64,000 nt of DNA, from assembly GCA_963837445.1 (NCBI GenBank), contig CAWINK010000003.1, positions 62,001-126,000 on the forward strand, read 5' to 3'. This document shows, one piece after another, positions 42,815 through 51,292 of the stretch. A program made the translations under genes and the position numbers. How positions within the stretch are numbered: the first letter of the stretch is position 1; each line of letters begins with the position of its first letter. This stretch comes from JACVRW01 sp963837445 (GTDB lineage Bacteria; Actinomycetota; Thermoleophilia; Solirubrobacterales; Thermoleophilaceae). A model generated the notes under the pieces. It did not search any database, had not been told where the DNA came from, and saw only the letters and a program-made list of their open reading frames with translations.

Positions 42815-45484
42815 ATGGCAGGGGATCGGAGGCTTCTTGTTGCGGTGATCGCCGCGGTGAGCACGGCCGCTGGGGCAGTCGTTCCAGCGGGTGTACTGGC
42901 AGCGGCGGATCAGCCGAACTGGCAGTACTTCCCGAACATCCCGCACCTGGACGGGTCGGATCCCGACCGGCGCGTGGTCGGCTGCTTCCCCGCGGGATCC
43001 CTGTCGGCGGACCCATGCGACGTCGACGAGCGCGAGCCGCCGGCGTCTGCCTCGGTCCCCTGGGACACGGGTTCCCCCACGCCGACCTTCACCACCAGCG
43101 GACCGAATGCGGATGCAGCTCTCTCGGCGCTCAGCCCGCTGACCCCCGGGCCCGACCGGTTGGTCAAGCCGACCAGCGTGACCCGTGACTATTTCGCTCC
43201 CTGGACCAATTCCTGGCGCAGCGGCAGGTGCAACCCGGCCGTGTTCGCAGGACCACCTCCAGGTAGCGGCGGTACCGACGCGAACGACGTGAACGCCGCG
43301 ATCATCAACCTCTTCTCGGGCCTCAACCGGATGCACGACTGGTCGGAGGCTCTCGGCTTCGCCCCTGCCGCCTTCAACATGGAGGGCGGCGACCGGGTGC
43401 TGGGCGATGCCCAGGCCGGGTCGAAGGCGGGTGCGCCGACCTTCGCGGGGCGCGACGCCGCGAACGCCACGACGCCCGCCGACGGCACGTCGCCCACCAT
43501 CACCTCGTACCTGTGGCAGCCGATCGCCGGGGCCTACTACCCGCAGTGCGTGGACGACTCGTTCGACATGTCGGTGATCGCGCACCAGTACGCCCACGCG
43601 ATCGTGAACCGACTCGTCGGGGCCGGCACCTCAGCCGGCCTGACGAGCAGCGCGGACGGGCAGGCTCGTGCGATCGGCGAGGGGTTCGCCGACGCGCTGG
43701 CGGTGGGCTACCTGCACGATCTCGGCTACGCGCCGGCTGACGACGAGGACCCGTTCACCGTCGGCGCTTACGTGAGCGGCAACGGCTCGCGCGGCATCCG
43801 CAACTACTCCATGGCCGCCAGCCCGCTCAACTATTCGAACGTGCAGGGCTACGACGGCAGCGGGGGCAACGGACCGCACGACGACGGCGAGATCTGGACG
43901 GCGGTCAACCACGACATCCGGCAGGCCCTGGTGGCGAAGTACCCCGCGGACGGCCACCGGCGGTGGGTCCAGCTCGTCTTCGACGCGCTACCGGACGTGC
44001 CGGCCACGGCGACCATGGTTCAGGCGCGCGACGCGTACCTCGCTGCGGCAGCCCTCGGTGATCAGCCTGAGCTCTGGAGCGCATTCGCGAGACGCGGACT
44101 CGGCGAGGGCGCGTCGAGCAGCGGCACGGACGATCCGAATCCCGTGCCGAGCTTCGAATCGCCGCTGCGTACCGACGAGGCCGTGGTCACGTTCTCGCCC
44201 TCCGCCGCAGACCGGCCGGGCGCGCCGGTGATCGCTGCTGAGCTCTTCGTGGGCGACCACGAGGCCGGCGTGACTCCCGTGGCCGACACCGACCCCGCGA
44301 CCCCGCTCGACGATGTCGTCACGCTGGTGCCCGGCCACTACAGGTTCGTCGCGCGCGGCGCGGGCTTCGGCGCGCAGAGATTCGAGCGCGACATCCCGGC
44401 CTCCTCCAGCGTGGCGCTCGGGACAGCGATGCCCACGAACCGCGCGTCGGGGACGAATGGTGCGGCCGTATCCGGCGACGGCGCCCGCCAGCAGGAACTC
44501 ATCGACGACACCGAGGAAACCAATTGGGAGGTGGCGAACCGGTCGCCCGACGTTGGCGGGGCCCAGGTGACGGTGAGACTGGCGGGCGGACCTCAGCGAA
44601 TCGAGCGTGTGAACGTGAGCGCGCTCCTGCGAGGCACCGACGATGGCGACGAGCGCGAGGACGAAGGCAACCAGAACCGCTTCACGGCGTTGCGCCAGTT
44701 CCAGCTCCACACCTGCCTGGAGGGCTGCGATGCGGGCGGCGCGTTCACGAGCATCTACACCAGCCCGGCCGACGCCTTCCCCGGCGCAGCACCGCGACCG
44801 GTGACGCCCGACCTCAACCTGCGCAGCTTCGACGTGCCGGACACGGTCGCCACGCACCTCCGGCTGGTCGTGGTGAGCAACCAGTGCACCGGTCTGCCTC
44901 TCTTCAACGACAACTCCCTCGATACCGATGACTCGAGCAACTCTGACTGCACGCTCGGAAACGCGGGAGGCGTGACCTCGACGGACCGAACGGTGCGCGC
45001 GGCGGAGCTCCAGGTCTTCTCGAAATTGCCGGAAGAGGTGACGACGCCCACGCTGACGCCGAAGGACGCCGTTCCGAGCCTGGCCGCGGTGTCCATGAAG
45101 CCGAAGCGCTTCCGGCTCGGACGCAAGCTTCCCCAGAGCTCTGCGGTGCCCACGGGCACGACGATCCGCTTCAGGTTGTCCGAGGCAGCCGAGGTGACCT
45201 ACGGGTTCCGGCGGGCGCTACCCGGACGGAAGGTCGGACGCCGCTGCCTCGCGCCCACCCGGGCGCGCAAGGGACGGCGGCGCTGTACGCGCTACGTACG
45301 CGCCGGGAGCCTCCGGCGGCCCGCCGCCCTCGGGTCCAACCGCATGCGCTTCCAGGGCCGCCTGAGCCGCCGCCGGGCGCTGCGTCCCGGGAGCTACCGC
45401 CTCACACTGGTGGCGACCGACGCGGCGGGCCAGCGATCGACCCCGAAGACACTGGCGTTCAGGCTCCTCGGCCGCCGGCGCTGA
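42815..45484 (+). CDS. secreted M36 (fungalysin)-like protein with altered active site
   Basis: 889 residues. Signal peptide (residues ~5-30: RLLVAVIAAVSTAAGAVVPAGVLAA). The central part matches the M36 metallopeptidase fold: 'INLFSGLNRMHDWSEALGFAPAAFNME', 'DDSFDMSVIAHQYAHAIVNRLVG' and 'AIGEGFADALAVGYL'. The zinc motif reads HQYAH (residues 257-261) instead of HExxH, so the catalytic Glu is Gln; a single GAG to CAG change would explain it. A discoidin-like middle and a basic C-terminal beta module ('TIRFRLSEAAEVTYGFRR', 'LRPGSYRLTLVATDAAGQRS') follow. Probably binds but does not cleave peptides, unless the base is a sequence error. Confidence 0.78.
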   Translation: MAGDRRLLVAVIAAVSTAAGAVVPAGVLAAADQPNWQYFPNIPHLDGSDPDRRVVGCFPAGSLSADPCDVDEREPPASASVPWDTGSPTPTFTTSGPNADAALSALSPLTPGPDRLVKPTSVTRDYFAPWTNSWRSGRCNPAVFAGPPPGSGGTDANDVNAAIINLFSGLNRMHDWSEALGFAPAAFNMEGGDRVLGDAQAGSKAGAPTFAGRDAANATTPADGTSPTITSYLWQPIAGAYYPQCVDDSFDMSVIAHQYAHAIVNRLVGAGTSAGLTSSADGQARAIGEGFADALAVGYLHDLGYAPADDEDPFTVGAYVSGNGSRGIRNYSMAASPLNYSNVQGYDGSGGNGPHDDGEIWTAVNHDIRQALVAKYPADGHRRWVQLVFDALPDVPATATMVQARDAYLAAAALGDQPELWSAFARRGLGEGASSSGTDDPNPVPSFESPLRTDEAVVTFSPSAADRPGAPVIAAELFVGDHEAGVTPVADTDPATPLDDVVTLVPGHYRFVARGAGFGAQRFERDIPASSSVALGTAMPTNRASGTNGAAVSGDGARQQELIDDTEETNWEVANRSPDVGGAQVTVRLAGGPQRIERVNVSALLRGTDDGDEREDEGNQNRFTALRQFQLHTCLEGCDAGGAFTSIYTSPADAFPGAAPRPVTPDLNLRSFDVPDTVATHLRLVVVSNQCTGLPLFNDNSLDTDDSSNSDCTLGNAGGVTSTDRTVRAAELQVFSKLPEEVTTPTLTPKDAVPSLAAVSMKPKRFRLGRKLPQSSAVPTGTTIRFRLSEAAEVTYGFRRALPGRKVGRRCLAPTRARKGRRRCTRYVRAGSLRRPAALGSNRMRFQGRLSRRRALRPGSYRLTLVATDAAGQRSTPKTLAFRLLGRRR

Positions 45485-45814
45485 CTCAGCCGGCTCGAAG
45501 GACGGTCGTCGCCCCTTGCAGAGCTCGGTCATCGCGTAGTAGACGCTCCTGCCGGTCCGGTTGAGTGTCTCCCTTGCCACGACCCTCCTGAGGCTCGGGA
45601 CACGCGCGAGTGAGAATTCGGCCCTGATCACGAGCTTCTGGCTCTCTGGGTGGAGTGGCTGGCGCGCCAGGTCGCCGCACGTCAGGGCGTAGGGATTGTT
45701 TTCAACCTCTCGCGCGTGCTCTGGGTCCGGCGTGCCAGGCACAGCGCGCTCCTCGTCGCTCCCGCAGCCGATCGCGGACCCCACCAGCGCTAGGACGAGG
45801 CGTGGCGTCCTGAT
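45218..45814 (-). CDS. probable small lipoprotein, start unclear
   Basis: The frame contains a lipobox-like N-terminus 'LVLALVGSAIGCGSDEE' and a coherent body 'NPYALTCGDLARQPLHPESQKLVIRAEFSLARVPSLRRVVARETLNRTGRSVYYAMTELCKG' (about 45500-45720). No ATG/GTG precedes the hydrophobic stretch in frame; the only GTG (45784) cuts it in two. The frame then runs to 45218, deep into the opposite gene, which is unlikely. I think a real lipoprotein of ~110 residues lies at about 45480-45815 with an indel near each end or a non-standard start. Limits given are those of the open frame. Confidence 0.4.
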   Translation of the reverse strand: MRTPRLVLALVGSAIGCGSDEERAVPGTPDPEHAREVENNPYALTCGDLARQPLHPESQKLVIRAEFSLARVPSLRRVVARETLNRTGRSVYYAMTELCKGRRPSFEPAESAPAAEEPERQCLRGRSLARRVGRHQCEAVAPGTQRPAAAQAALEAHAVGPEGGGPPEAPGAYVARTAPPSLARPGGREAAASDLPSG

Positions 45815-46749
45815 TTCAGCATCTCCCGCCAGTCCTCCGGATCCACGTCGGCCGGCTCGGTCGAGTCGATGAAATCGAGCAGCACATCCAGGAAGCGCTG
45901 GGGTTCGTCGAGGTGTGGGAAGTGGCCGGCTCCCTCGAACAGCTCCAGGCGGCTCGTCGGCACCAGCTCGTGCGCCGCCAGGCCGTGCTCCACCGGGATG
46001 ATCGGGTCGCGCTCGCCCCAGACGATCATGAATGGGACCTTCTCGGCGAGGTAGAGGCGGTCGGTGGCGTTCACCCGCTGGCCCAGGGGGTCCACGATCG
46101 TTCGCAGGGTGTGCACGAACGCGGCCCTGGCCTCGGGATCCTCCAGCGACGCGTGGCCGCGGGCCAGCTCGGCCATGTCGGTGCCGGCGTGGAGCCCGAG
46201 CCGACCGAAGAAGCCGCCTACGGAGCGGCCCACGTCGAGCAGGCGGGTGCTCGCCAGCAGCGGCAGCACGACCTCTGAGAGCGGTAGCGTCGCGGCGCGC
46301 AGCAGCAGGTTCAGCTCTCGGCCCAGGCCGCCGCTGTCCACGAGCACGAGGCGCTCGCAGCGCTCCGGGAACTGGTAGGCCAGCTGCATGACCACCCCTC
46401 CCCCGAGCGAGTGCCCGACGAAGGTCGCGCTCTCGTGCCCGAGGGTCACCATCAGGTCGCGGACCCCGCTCGCGTAGGCGCCCAGCGAGTAGTCCCCGCG
46501 CGGCTTGGCCGACTCGCCATGCCCGATCAGATCCGGCGCGATCACGGTGAAGCGGGTGGCCAGGTACGGCATCACGCGCTCCCACGTGGCCGACGTGGAG
46601 GTGATCCCGTGCACGAGCACGATCGCGGGGCCGCTTCCCGCGCAGCGGTAGGCCACGCGGTGCCCGTGCAGCTCGATCTCCTTGAGCTCGAGGTCCTGTG
46701 CGGGGACCCGCCGGGCCGTTTGGGCGGTGTTGGTGGCTGTGCTGGGCAT
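45790..46749 (-). CDS. alpha/beta-hydrolase
   Basis: 319 residues. 'IVLVHGITSTSATWERVMPYLA', 'VIAPDLIGHGESAKP', nucleophile elbow 'FVGHSLGGGVVMQLAYQFPERCERLVLVDSGG', acid 'IVWGERDPIIPVEHG', His in 'GAGHFPHLDEPQRFLDVL'. Like haloperoxidase/epoxide-hydrolase-type enzymes; substrate unknown. TAGGCT (minus 46762-46757) lies 7 nt before the ATG. Its stop lies 10 nt upstream of the next gene's nuclease neighbour on the same strand. Confidence 0.82.
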   Translation of the reverse strand: MPSTATNTAQTARRVPAQDLELKEIELHGHRVAYRCAGSGPAIVLVHGITSTSATWERVMPYLATRFTVIAPDLIGHGESAKPRGDYSLGAYASGVRDLMVTLGHESATFVGHSLGGGVVMQLAYQFPERCERLVLVDSGGLGRELNLLLRAATLPLSEVVLPLLASTRLLDVGRSVGGFFGRLGLHAGTDMAELARGHASLEDPEARAAFVHTLRTIVDPLGQRVNATDRLYLAEKVPFMIVWGERDPIIPVEHGLAAHELVPTSRLELFEGAGHFPHLDEPQRFLDVLLDFIDSTEPADVDPEDWREMLKSGRHASS

Positions 46750-46759
46750 GCGCCCCAGC

Positions 46760-49348
46760 CTAGTGGCCCTTCGAACCCGTCAGCCGGAGGCGCGCGAGCG
46801 GCGGGTCGTGATCGCTCTGCTGCTCGTCGTCGAACTCGCTGTTCATGTGGACCGCGTCGAAGTCCGGCCACGAGCTCACCGTGGCGGGCGACACCAGGAT
46901 GTGGTCAAGCACCTGACCGTTGCCCTGGAAGATGTACGAGTAGCGCTCCTTCTGCGGCACCAGCCGCCAGAGGTCGACCAGCTCGTAGTGCGTGCCGGGC
47001 GCCCCCCGCTCGAGCACGTTCACCGTCTCCGAGAACTCGAAGTCGTTGAGGTCGCCGAGCACGATCACTCGCGCGCGCCGGTCCGCCGCGAGCAGCCGCT
47101 CCACCCAGCCGTTCACCACTCCGGCCTGCCCGCGCTGCGGGTCGAGGGTCGGCTGCGTGGCGCCGCGGCGCTGGAGCTCGCTCGGCCGGTAGGGCTCCTG
47201 GAAGCGCCCGAACAGCGGCGCGTCGCCGCCCTTGGAGGCGAAGTGGTTCGCCACCACGAAGAGCCTCCGCTTCTCGAACAGGAACTCGCCTGCCAGCGGC
47301 TTGCGGCTGGCCTCCCACACCGCGTTCTCCGGCTCGATCCGGCCCGGGCTGAACGTGAGCTGGGCACCGGGCTGGGCCGGGTTGTCCTCAGTCGCCGTCA
47401 CAGCCGTGCCGCCGGGGCGGTCGACAAACGTCACGCGATCGGGACGGAACAGGAAGCCGACCCGGATGTTGGCGTTCGGCGCGCCGCCGTCCTGGTTGTG
47501 CACCGGGTCGATCTGGCGGTACTCGTAGTTGGGGCCACCGACTGCGGCGATCGCCTCGACGATCGCGGTCCAGCTGGCGTCGCCGTTCGGTCCGGCCGGG
47601 CCCTCGCCATCGTTGTCCTGGACCTCCTGGAGGCCGAGGATGTCGGGCGCCTTCAGGTTGTTCTTGATCTGCAGCGCGATCGCCTGGATGCGCACGGCGT
47701 CGTTCACCGGGTCGAGGTTCTCGACGTTGTAGGAGGCCACCGACAGGTCGTGCTTGTCGGCGTGCTTCGCCGACTCCGGCTTGAGCCCGCCGCGCACGAG
47801 GGGCGGGAACTCGCGCACCAGGAACTTGTAGTTCCCGAACGAGTAGTCCACGACAGCCTCGACCGAGCCGTCGAAGCGATCGCCCACCTGCGCCACGGGC
47901 GCGGGGTCCTCGCCGCTGTCACGCGCCACCGGGTCGTGGAGGATGATCCGCTCCGGGTTGAAGTCGCCGAACCGGTACTCGTGCGGGAGCGTGTTGTCGA
48001 ACGAGCGGACGACGATGGGTCCGCGCGACGAGCGCAGCCCGGCGTTCTGCCCCCTGTCGGCGAGCACCGCCAGCTCCGAGTTCTCGTTGGCAAAGCCAAC
48101 GCTGAAGGTGTTCGTCGGCTCGACCACAACGGCGCGGTTGACCCGCGTGAGCATGCCCTCCAGCGACTCGTAGAAGTCGATGCCGTCCTGCGCGGGATCG
48201 AAGCTCGGGTCCTGGTTGGCGGTGTCGAGCGGCGGGCCCGACTTGCTCTCGACGTTGCCGCTCACGAGTGGCGGATCGTCGGTCTGCGGGTCCGGCGTGT
48301 CGTTGTCGATCACCGTCGTGGGCGGGACGCGCCCGCCGGCGCCGACCACCGTCGGAGCGATCGCGCCCGTGCCTCCGGGCGTGACCGTGGCCCGATCGAT
48401 CTGCGTGATCGAGAGATTCGGGAATGCCGAGGAGCCGAAGTCGCCCGCCGGGAAGTCCGGCGGGGCGCAGGTCGGCGTGCAGCCCGCGCGGAACTCGCTC
48501 ACCCGGCCGTTGACCGTGATGGCCGCGCCGACGGTTGCGGCCGCGGGCGCCGGCGCGCCTGTGAAGACGAAGATGCCCTCGGAGGTGCGGACATCGGAGT
48601 CTGGCTGCGCGTCTTGGTAGTAGAAGCCGTTGAAGCGCCGCGCGGTGACCACACCCGGCACTGCGAGCACGAATGAGCCCCGGTAGGGCGACAGGTGCTG
48701 GCGCCCCTGGATGTCGTGGATGCGCAGCCCGGTGACTGGCGGCTGCGGCGTGGTGTTGCCGCCGCTGTTCTGCGGGTTGCCGGGCTTGGGGCCCTGGAAG
48801 TCCGCCGAGTTGTCGTTGGTGTCGGTCGTGCCGCCGAGACGTTCGAAGGAGTTGTCGCCGTTCGTACCGGGCGTCAGGAGCCCGGTCCCCTCGCGGCAGG
48901 GGCTGTTGGGAGAGCCGACACCATCGCGAACGGTGTTGGTCGTATCCACGATGCGGATCCCCGCAAAGTTGCCGGCGGCGAAGTCGGTGAAGCCGGTGCC
49001 GTACGTCTGGTCCGGCTCGACGTCGCCGGAGTAGCCAGGGGATGTGACGTTGGCGAACAGGTACGAGCCGCCCGCCGGCAGGAAGACGTCACTGTCCACC
49101 GTCGCGCGGTTGGACGGGTTGCCCGGCGTGCCTGAGGCGCAGCCCTGAAGCCGCCAGCCCGAGATGTCCACGGGGGACGCCGAGCGGTTGCGCAGCTCAA
49201 CGAACTCGTCGTTGCCACCAACAGGCCCGCGCGTGCGGAACTCGGAGATGACCACCTCGTTCGGAGGCGCCGACTGGCCGGCCGCCGGCGCGGCGGAGGC
49301 CAGGACGGCGAGGAGGGCGAGCGGGACGAGGCACGTGAGTCTGAGCAT
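46760..49348 (-). CDS. secreted endonuclease/exonuclease/phosphatase-family nuclease with lamin-tail domain
   Basis: 862 residues. Signal peptide (residues ~2-24), then a lamin-tail domain ('NEVVISEFRTRGPVGGNDEFVELRNRSASPVDISGWRLQG', ~28-140), an OB-like region ('IHDIQGRQHLSPYRGSFV' and following) and a C-terminal EEP nuclease domain (from ~540): 'SVASYNVENLDPVNDAVRIQAIALQIKNNLKAPDILGLQEVQDNDG', 'VVANHFASKGGD', 'VIVLGDLNDFEFSE', 'YIFQGNGQVLDHILVS', 'SDHDPPLARL'. Same architecture as ExeM/NucH-type extracellular DNases that release phosphate and nucleosides from DNA. TACCCT lies 6 nt before the ATG. Confidence 0.87.
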   Translation of the reverse strand: MLRLTCLVPLALLAVLASAAPAAGQSAPPNEVVISEFRTRGPVGGNDEFVELRNRSASPVDISGWRLQGCASGTPGNPSNRATVDSDVFLPAGGSYLFANVTSPGYSGDVEPDQTYGTGFTDFAAGNFAGIRIVDTTNTVRDGVGSPNSPCREGTGLLTPGTNGDNSFERLGGTTDTNDNSADFQGPKPGNPQNSGGNTTPQPPVTGLRIHDIQGRQHLSPYRGSFVLAVPGVVTARRFNGFYYQDAQPDSDVRTSEGIFVFTGAPAPAAATVGAAITVNGRVSEFRAGCTPTCAPPDFPAGDFGSSAFPNLSITQIDRATVTPGGTGAIAPTVVGAGGRVPPTTVIDNDTPDPQTDDPPLVSGNVESKSGPPLDTANQDPSFDPAQDGIDFYESLEGMLTRVNRAVVVEPTNTFSVGFANENSELAVLADRGQNAGLRSSRGPIVVRSFDNTLPHEYRFGDFNPERIILHDPVARDSGEDPAPVAQVGDRFDGSVEAVVDYSFGNYKFLVREFPPLVRGGLKPESAKHADKHDLSVASYNVENLDPVNDAVRIQAIALQIKNNLKAPDILGLQEVQDNDGEGPAGPNGDASWTAIVEAIAAVGGPNYEYRQIDPVHNQDGGAPNANIRVGFLFRPDRVTFVDRPGGTAVTATEDNPAQPGAQLTFSPGRIEPENAVWEASRKPLAGEFLFEKRRLFVVANHFASKGGDAPLFGRFQEPYRPSELQRRGATQPTLDPQRGQAGVVNGWVERLLAADRRARVIVLGDLNDFEFSETVNVLERGAPGTHYELVDLWRLVPQKERYSYIFQGNGQVLDHILVSPATVSSWPDFDAVHMNSEFDDEQQSDHDPPLARLRLTGSKGH

Positions 49349-49391
49349 TGGCGCAGGGTAGCCCCTTATTGGCCGCGTTGACCCAAAGGGG

Positions 49392-50717
49392 TTAGTGCGA
49401 CGCGACGATGACCAGCAGGCCGCCGCGCGGAGACAGCGTCGGCATCTGCCGGATCGAAGGCGTGCGCTCAGGCTCGGCCAGCTCGAGCGAGAAGCGCTCC
49501 AGGATGGCCGCGGCGATCGTCCTCACCTCGAGCAGGCCGAAGCGCATGCCGATGCAGGTGCGCGACCCGCCCCCGAACGGGATGTACGCGCCCTTCGGAA
49601 GCGCGGCGCGTGCTTCCTCGGTGAAGCGCTCGGGGCGGAACTCGAACGGTTCCGGGAACACCTCGGCCAGGTGGTGACTCGCCCACGAGCAGTAGTTCAC
49701 GAGCACTCCGCCGGGCACCCGCACCCCGTGCAGCTCGAAGGGATCGATCGAGCGGCGCGGGCCGATCCAGGCGGGGGGATACATGCGCAGGGTCTCGTCG
49801 ATCGCGAGCTCCAGGTCATGGTCGCCGGGGTTGCGGGCCAGCTCGTAGAACAGGAACGTGACGGTCGAGGTGGTGGTGTCGTGCCCGGCGAACATCAGCG
49901 TCATCACCTGATCGCGGAGCTCCAGCTTCGACAGCCGTGAGCCGTCCTCGTCGGTGCTGTCCATCAGGAGGCTGAGCAGGTCCGATCCTCGCTCCCCGGA
50001 CGCCAGGCGCCGGTCGACTTCCGTGAAGATCACCTCGTCCAGCCATGCCCGTGCGCGCACCATCGCGCGATACGGGCTTCCGGGCCCGCGGAGCATCTGG
50101 GCCGCGTACGCTCGGCCCCAGTAGCCGAGCACCCGCTCGAACTGCTCGGCCATCTCCGGTCCGCGCGCGGGGTCGAACCCGAAGAGCGCCCGCATCGCGA
50201 TTCGCAGCGCCAGCCGCCGAGTCCACGCATACAGGTCGAGCCGATCCCCGGCGCGCCACGGCGCCAGGGCCTCTTCCACCTCCTCCACCATCGTGTCCGT
50301 GGCCGCGGCGATCTGCTCGCGGTGGAAGGCGGGCAGCATGATCCGCCGCGCACGCCGGTGGTAGTCGCCGTCGGTGGTGAGCAGGCCGTCTCCGAGGAGA
50401 GGAATCAGGTCGCCCATGCCGCCGTCGCGCCAGCGGAAGTTCGACGCTCCGGAGACGGTCATGTAGTGGTTCGCCTCCGGCCCGAGCGCGAACACCACCG
50501 GCGCGTACATCAGGCGCATCGAGAACACCGGGCCGTAGCGCTCGTGGAGCCTCAGCAGGAGCGGCAACGGCTCGTGCTCGAACTCCCGCGTCCGCCGCAT
50601 GCTGAAGCTGAGCTCGCCGGGCGGGAACTGGCCCCGGGCGGCCTTCTGCCAACGCATGTCCGAGCGAATGCGCTCGATGACGCCACCGGGAACGGGCGGG
50701 GGCGGGGCTACGCTCAT
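49392..50717 (-). CDS. cytochrome P450
   Basis: 441 residues. I-helix 'LMFAGHDTTTSTVTFLFYEL', ExxR in 'AIDETLRMYPPAW', PERF-like 'FRPERFTEEARAALPKGAYIPFGGGSRTCIG' with the heme Cys. N-terminal 'LSFSMRRTREFEHEPLPLLLRLHERYGPVFSMRL' and the 'TTDGDYHRRARRIMLPAFHREQI' segment resemble CYP110/CYP4-type bacterial fatty-acid or alkane hydroxylases. No ferredoxin partner nearby. TAGGAT (minus 50732-50727) 9 nt before the ATG. Confidence 0.9.
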   Translation of the reverse strand: MSVAPPPPVPGGVIERIRSDMRWQKAARGQFPPGELSFSMRRTREFEHEPLPLLLRLHERYGPVFSMRLMYAPVVFALGPEANHYMTVSGASNFRWRDGGMGDLIPLLGDGLLTTDGDYHRRARRIMLPAFHREQIAAATDTMVEEVEEALAPWRAGDRLDLYAWTRRLALRIAMRALFGFDPARGPEMAEQFERVLGYWGRAYAAQMLRGPGSPYRAMVRARAWLDEVIFTEVDRRLASGERGSDLLSLLMDSTDEDGSRLSKLELRDQVMTLMFAGHDTTTSTVTFLFYELARNPGDHDLELAIDETLRMYPPAWIGPRRSIDPFELHGVRVPGGVLVNYCSWASHHLAEVFPEPFEFRPERFTEEARAALPKGAYIPFGGGSRTCIGMRFGLLEVRTIAAAILERFSLELAEPERTPSIRQMPTLSPRGGLLVIVASH

Positions 50718-50726
50718 GGACGAGCC

Positions 50727-50736
50727 ATCCTACGCT
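50727..50736. promoter_or_regulatory. overlapping divergent -10 hexamers (P450 / DUF4126)
   Basis: The string ATCCTACGCT contains TACGCT for the plus-strand gene starting at 50744 (7 nt gap) and, read on the minus strand, TAGGAT for the P450 starting at 50717 (9 nt gap). Only 26 nt separate the start codons, so both mRNAs would be leaderless or nearly so. Confidence 0.45.
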
Positions 50737-50743
50737 TCCCGCC

Positions 50744-51292
50744 GTGGACCTCCCGAGCCTGTGCGGCGCATTCGGGCTGTCGGCGGCGGCGGGCCTGAAC
50801 GCCTGGCTTCCGCTCTTCGGCGCCGCGCTCGCGCAGCGCCTCGACATCGTCGAGCTCGCTCAGCCGTTCGACGACCTGAGCGGTACGGGTGCGCTCGTGG
50901 TGCTGGGGGTGCTCACCAGCGCCGACTTCGTCGGCGACAAGATTCCAGCCGTCGATCACGTCCTGCACGCGATCGGCACGGTCGTCGCGCCGGTGTCGGG
51001 CGCCGTCCTCTTCACGGGCCAGACCGGCGCCGAGACCGACATCCCCACGCTCGTCGCGATTCTGCTCGGCGGCAGCACCGCCGAGTCGATACACGCGGGC
51101 CGCGCCACGATCCGCCCGCTGTCCACGGCCACGACAGGCGGAATGGGAAACCCGGTGCTTTCGACGCTGGAGGACGTGGCATCGATCGGCCTCACCGTTG
51201 TGGCCTTCGCCCTTCCAGTTCTGGCGTTCGTGATGGTGGTCGGCCTGCTGATCGTGATCGTCGTCGTCTGGCGCCGCGCTCGCAGTGGATAG
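50744..51292 (+). CDS. DUF4126 membrane protein
   Basis: 182 residues from GTG 50744. 'FGLSAAAGLNAWLPLFGAALAQRLDIVELAQPFDDLS', 'VLTSADFVGDKIPAVDHVLHAIGTVVAPVSGAVLF' and 'STATTGGMGNPVLSTLEDVASIGLTVVAFALPVLAFVMVV' are the conserved blocks of DUF4126. Four to five hydrophobic helices. Function unknown. Overlaps the PLD gene by 8 nt. Confidence 0.85.
   Translation: MDLPSLCGAFGLSAAAGLNAWLPLFGAALAQRLDIVELAQPFDDLSGTGALVVLGVLTSADFVGDKIPAVDHVLHAIGTVVAPVSGAVLFTGQTGAETDIPTLVAILLGGSTAESIHAGRATIRPLSTATTGGMGNPVLSTLEDVASIGLTVVAFALPVLAFVMVVGLLIVIVVVWRRARSG

Noticed and set aside
46682..48676. 664-codon open frame on the plus strand, and similar long antisense frames such as 56057-57424 (+) and 703-1824 (-)
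   Set aside because: They lie wholly opposite well-recognised genes (nuclease, ppk1, DUF1501), are Arg/His/Val-rich as expected for shadow frames of GC-rich codons, and match no family.
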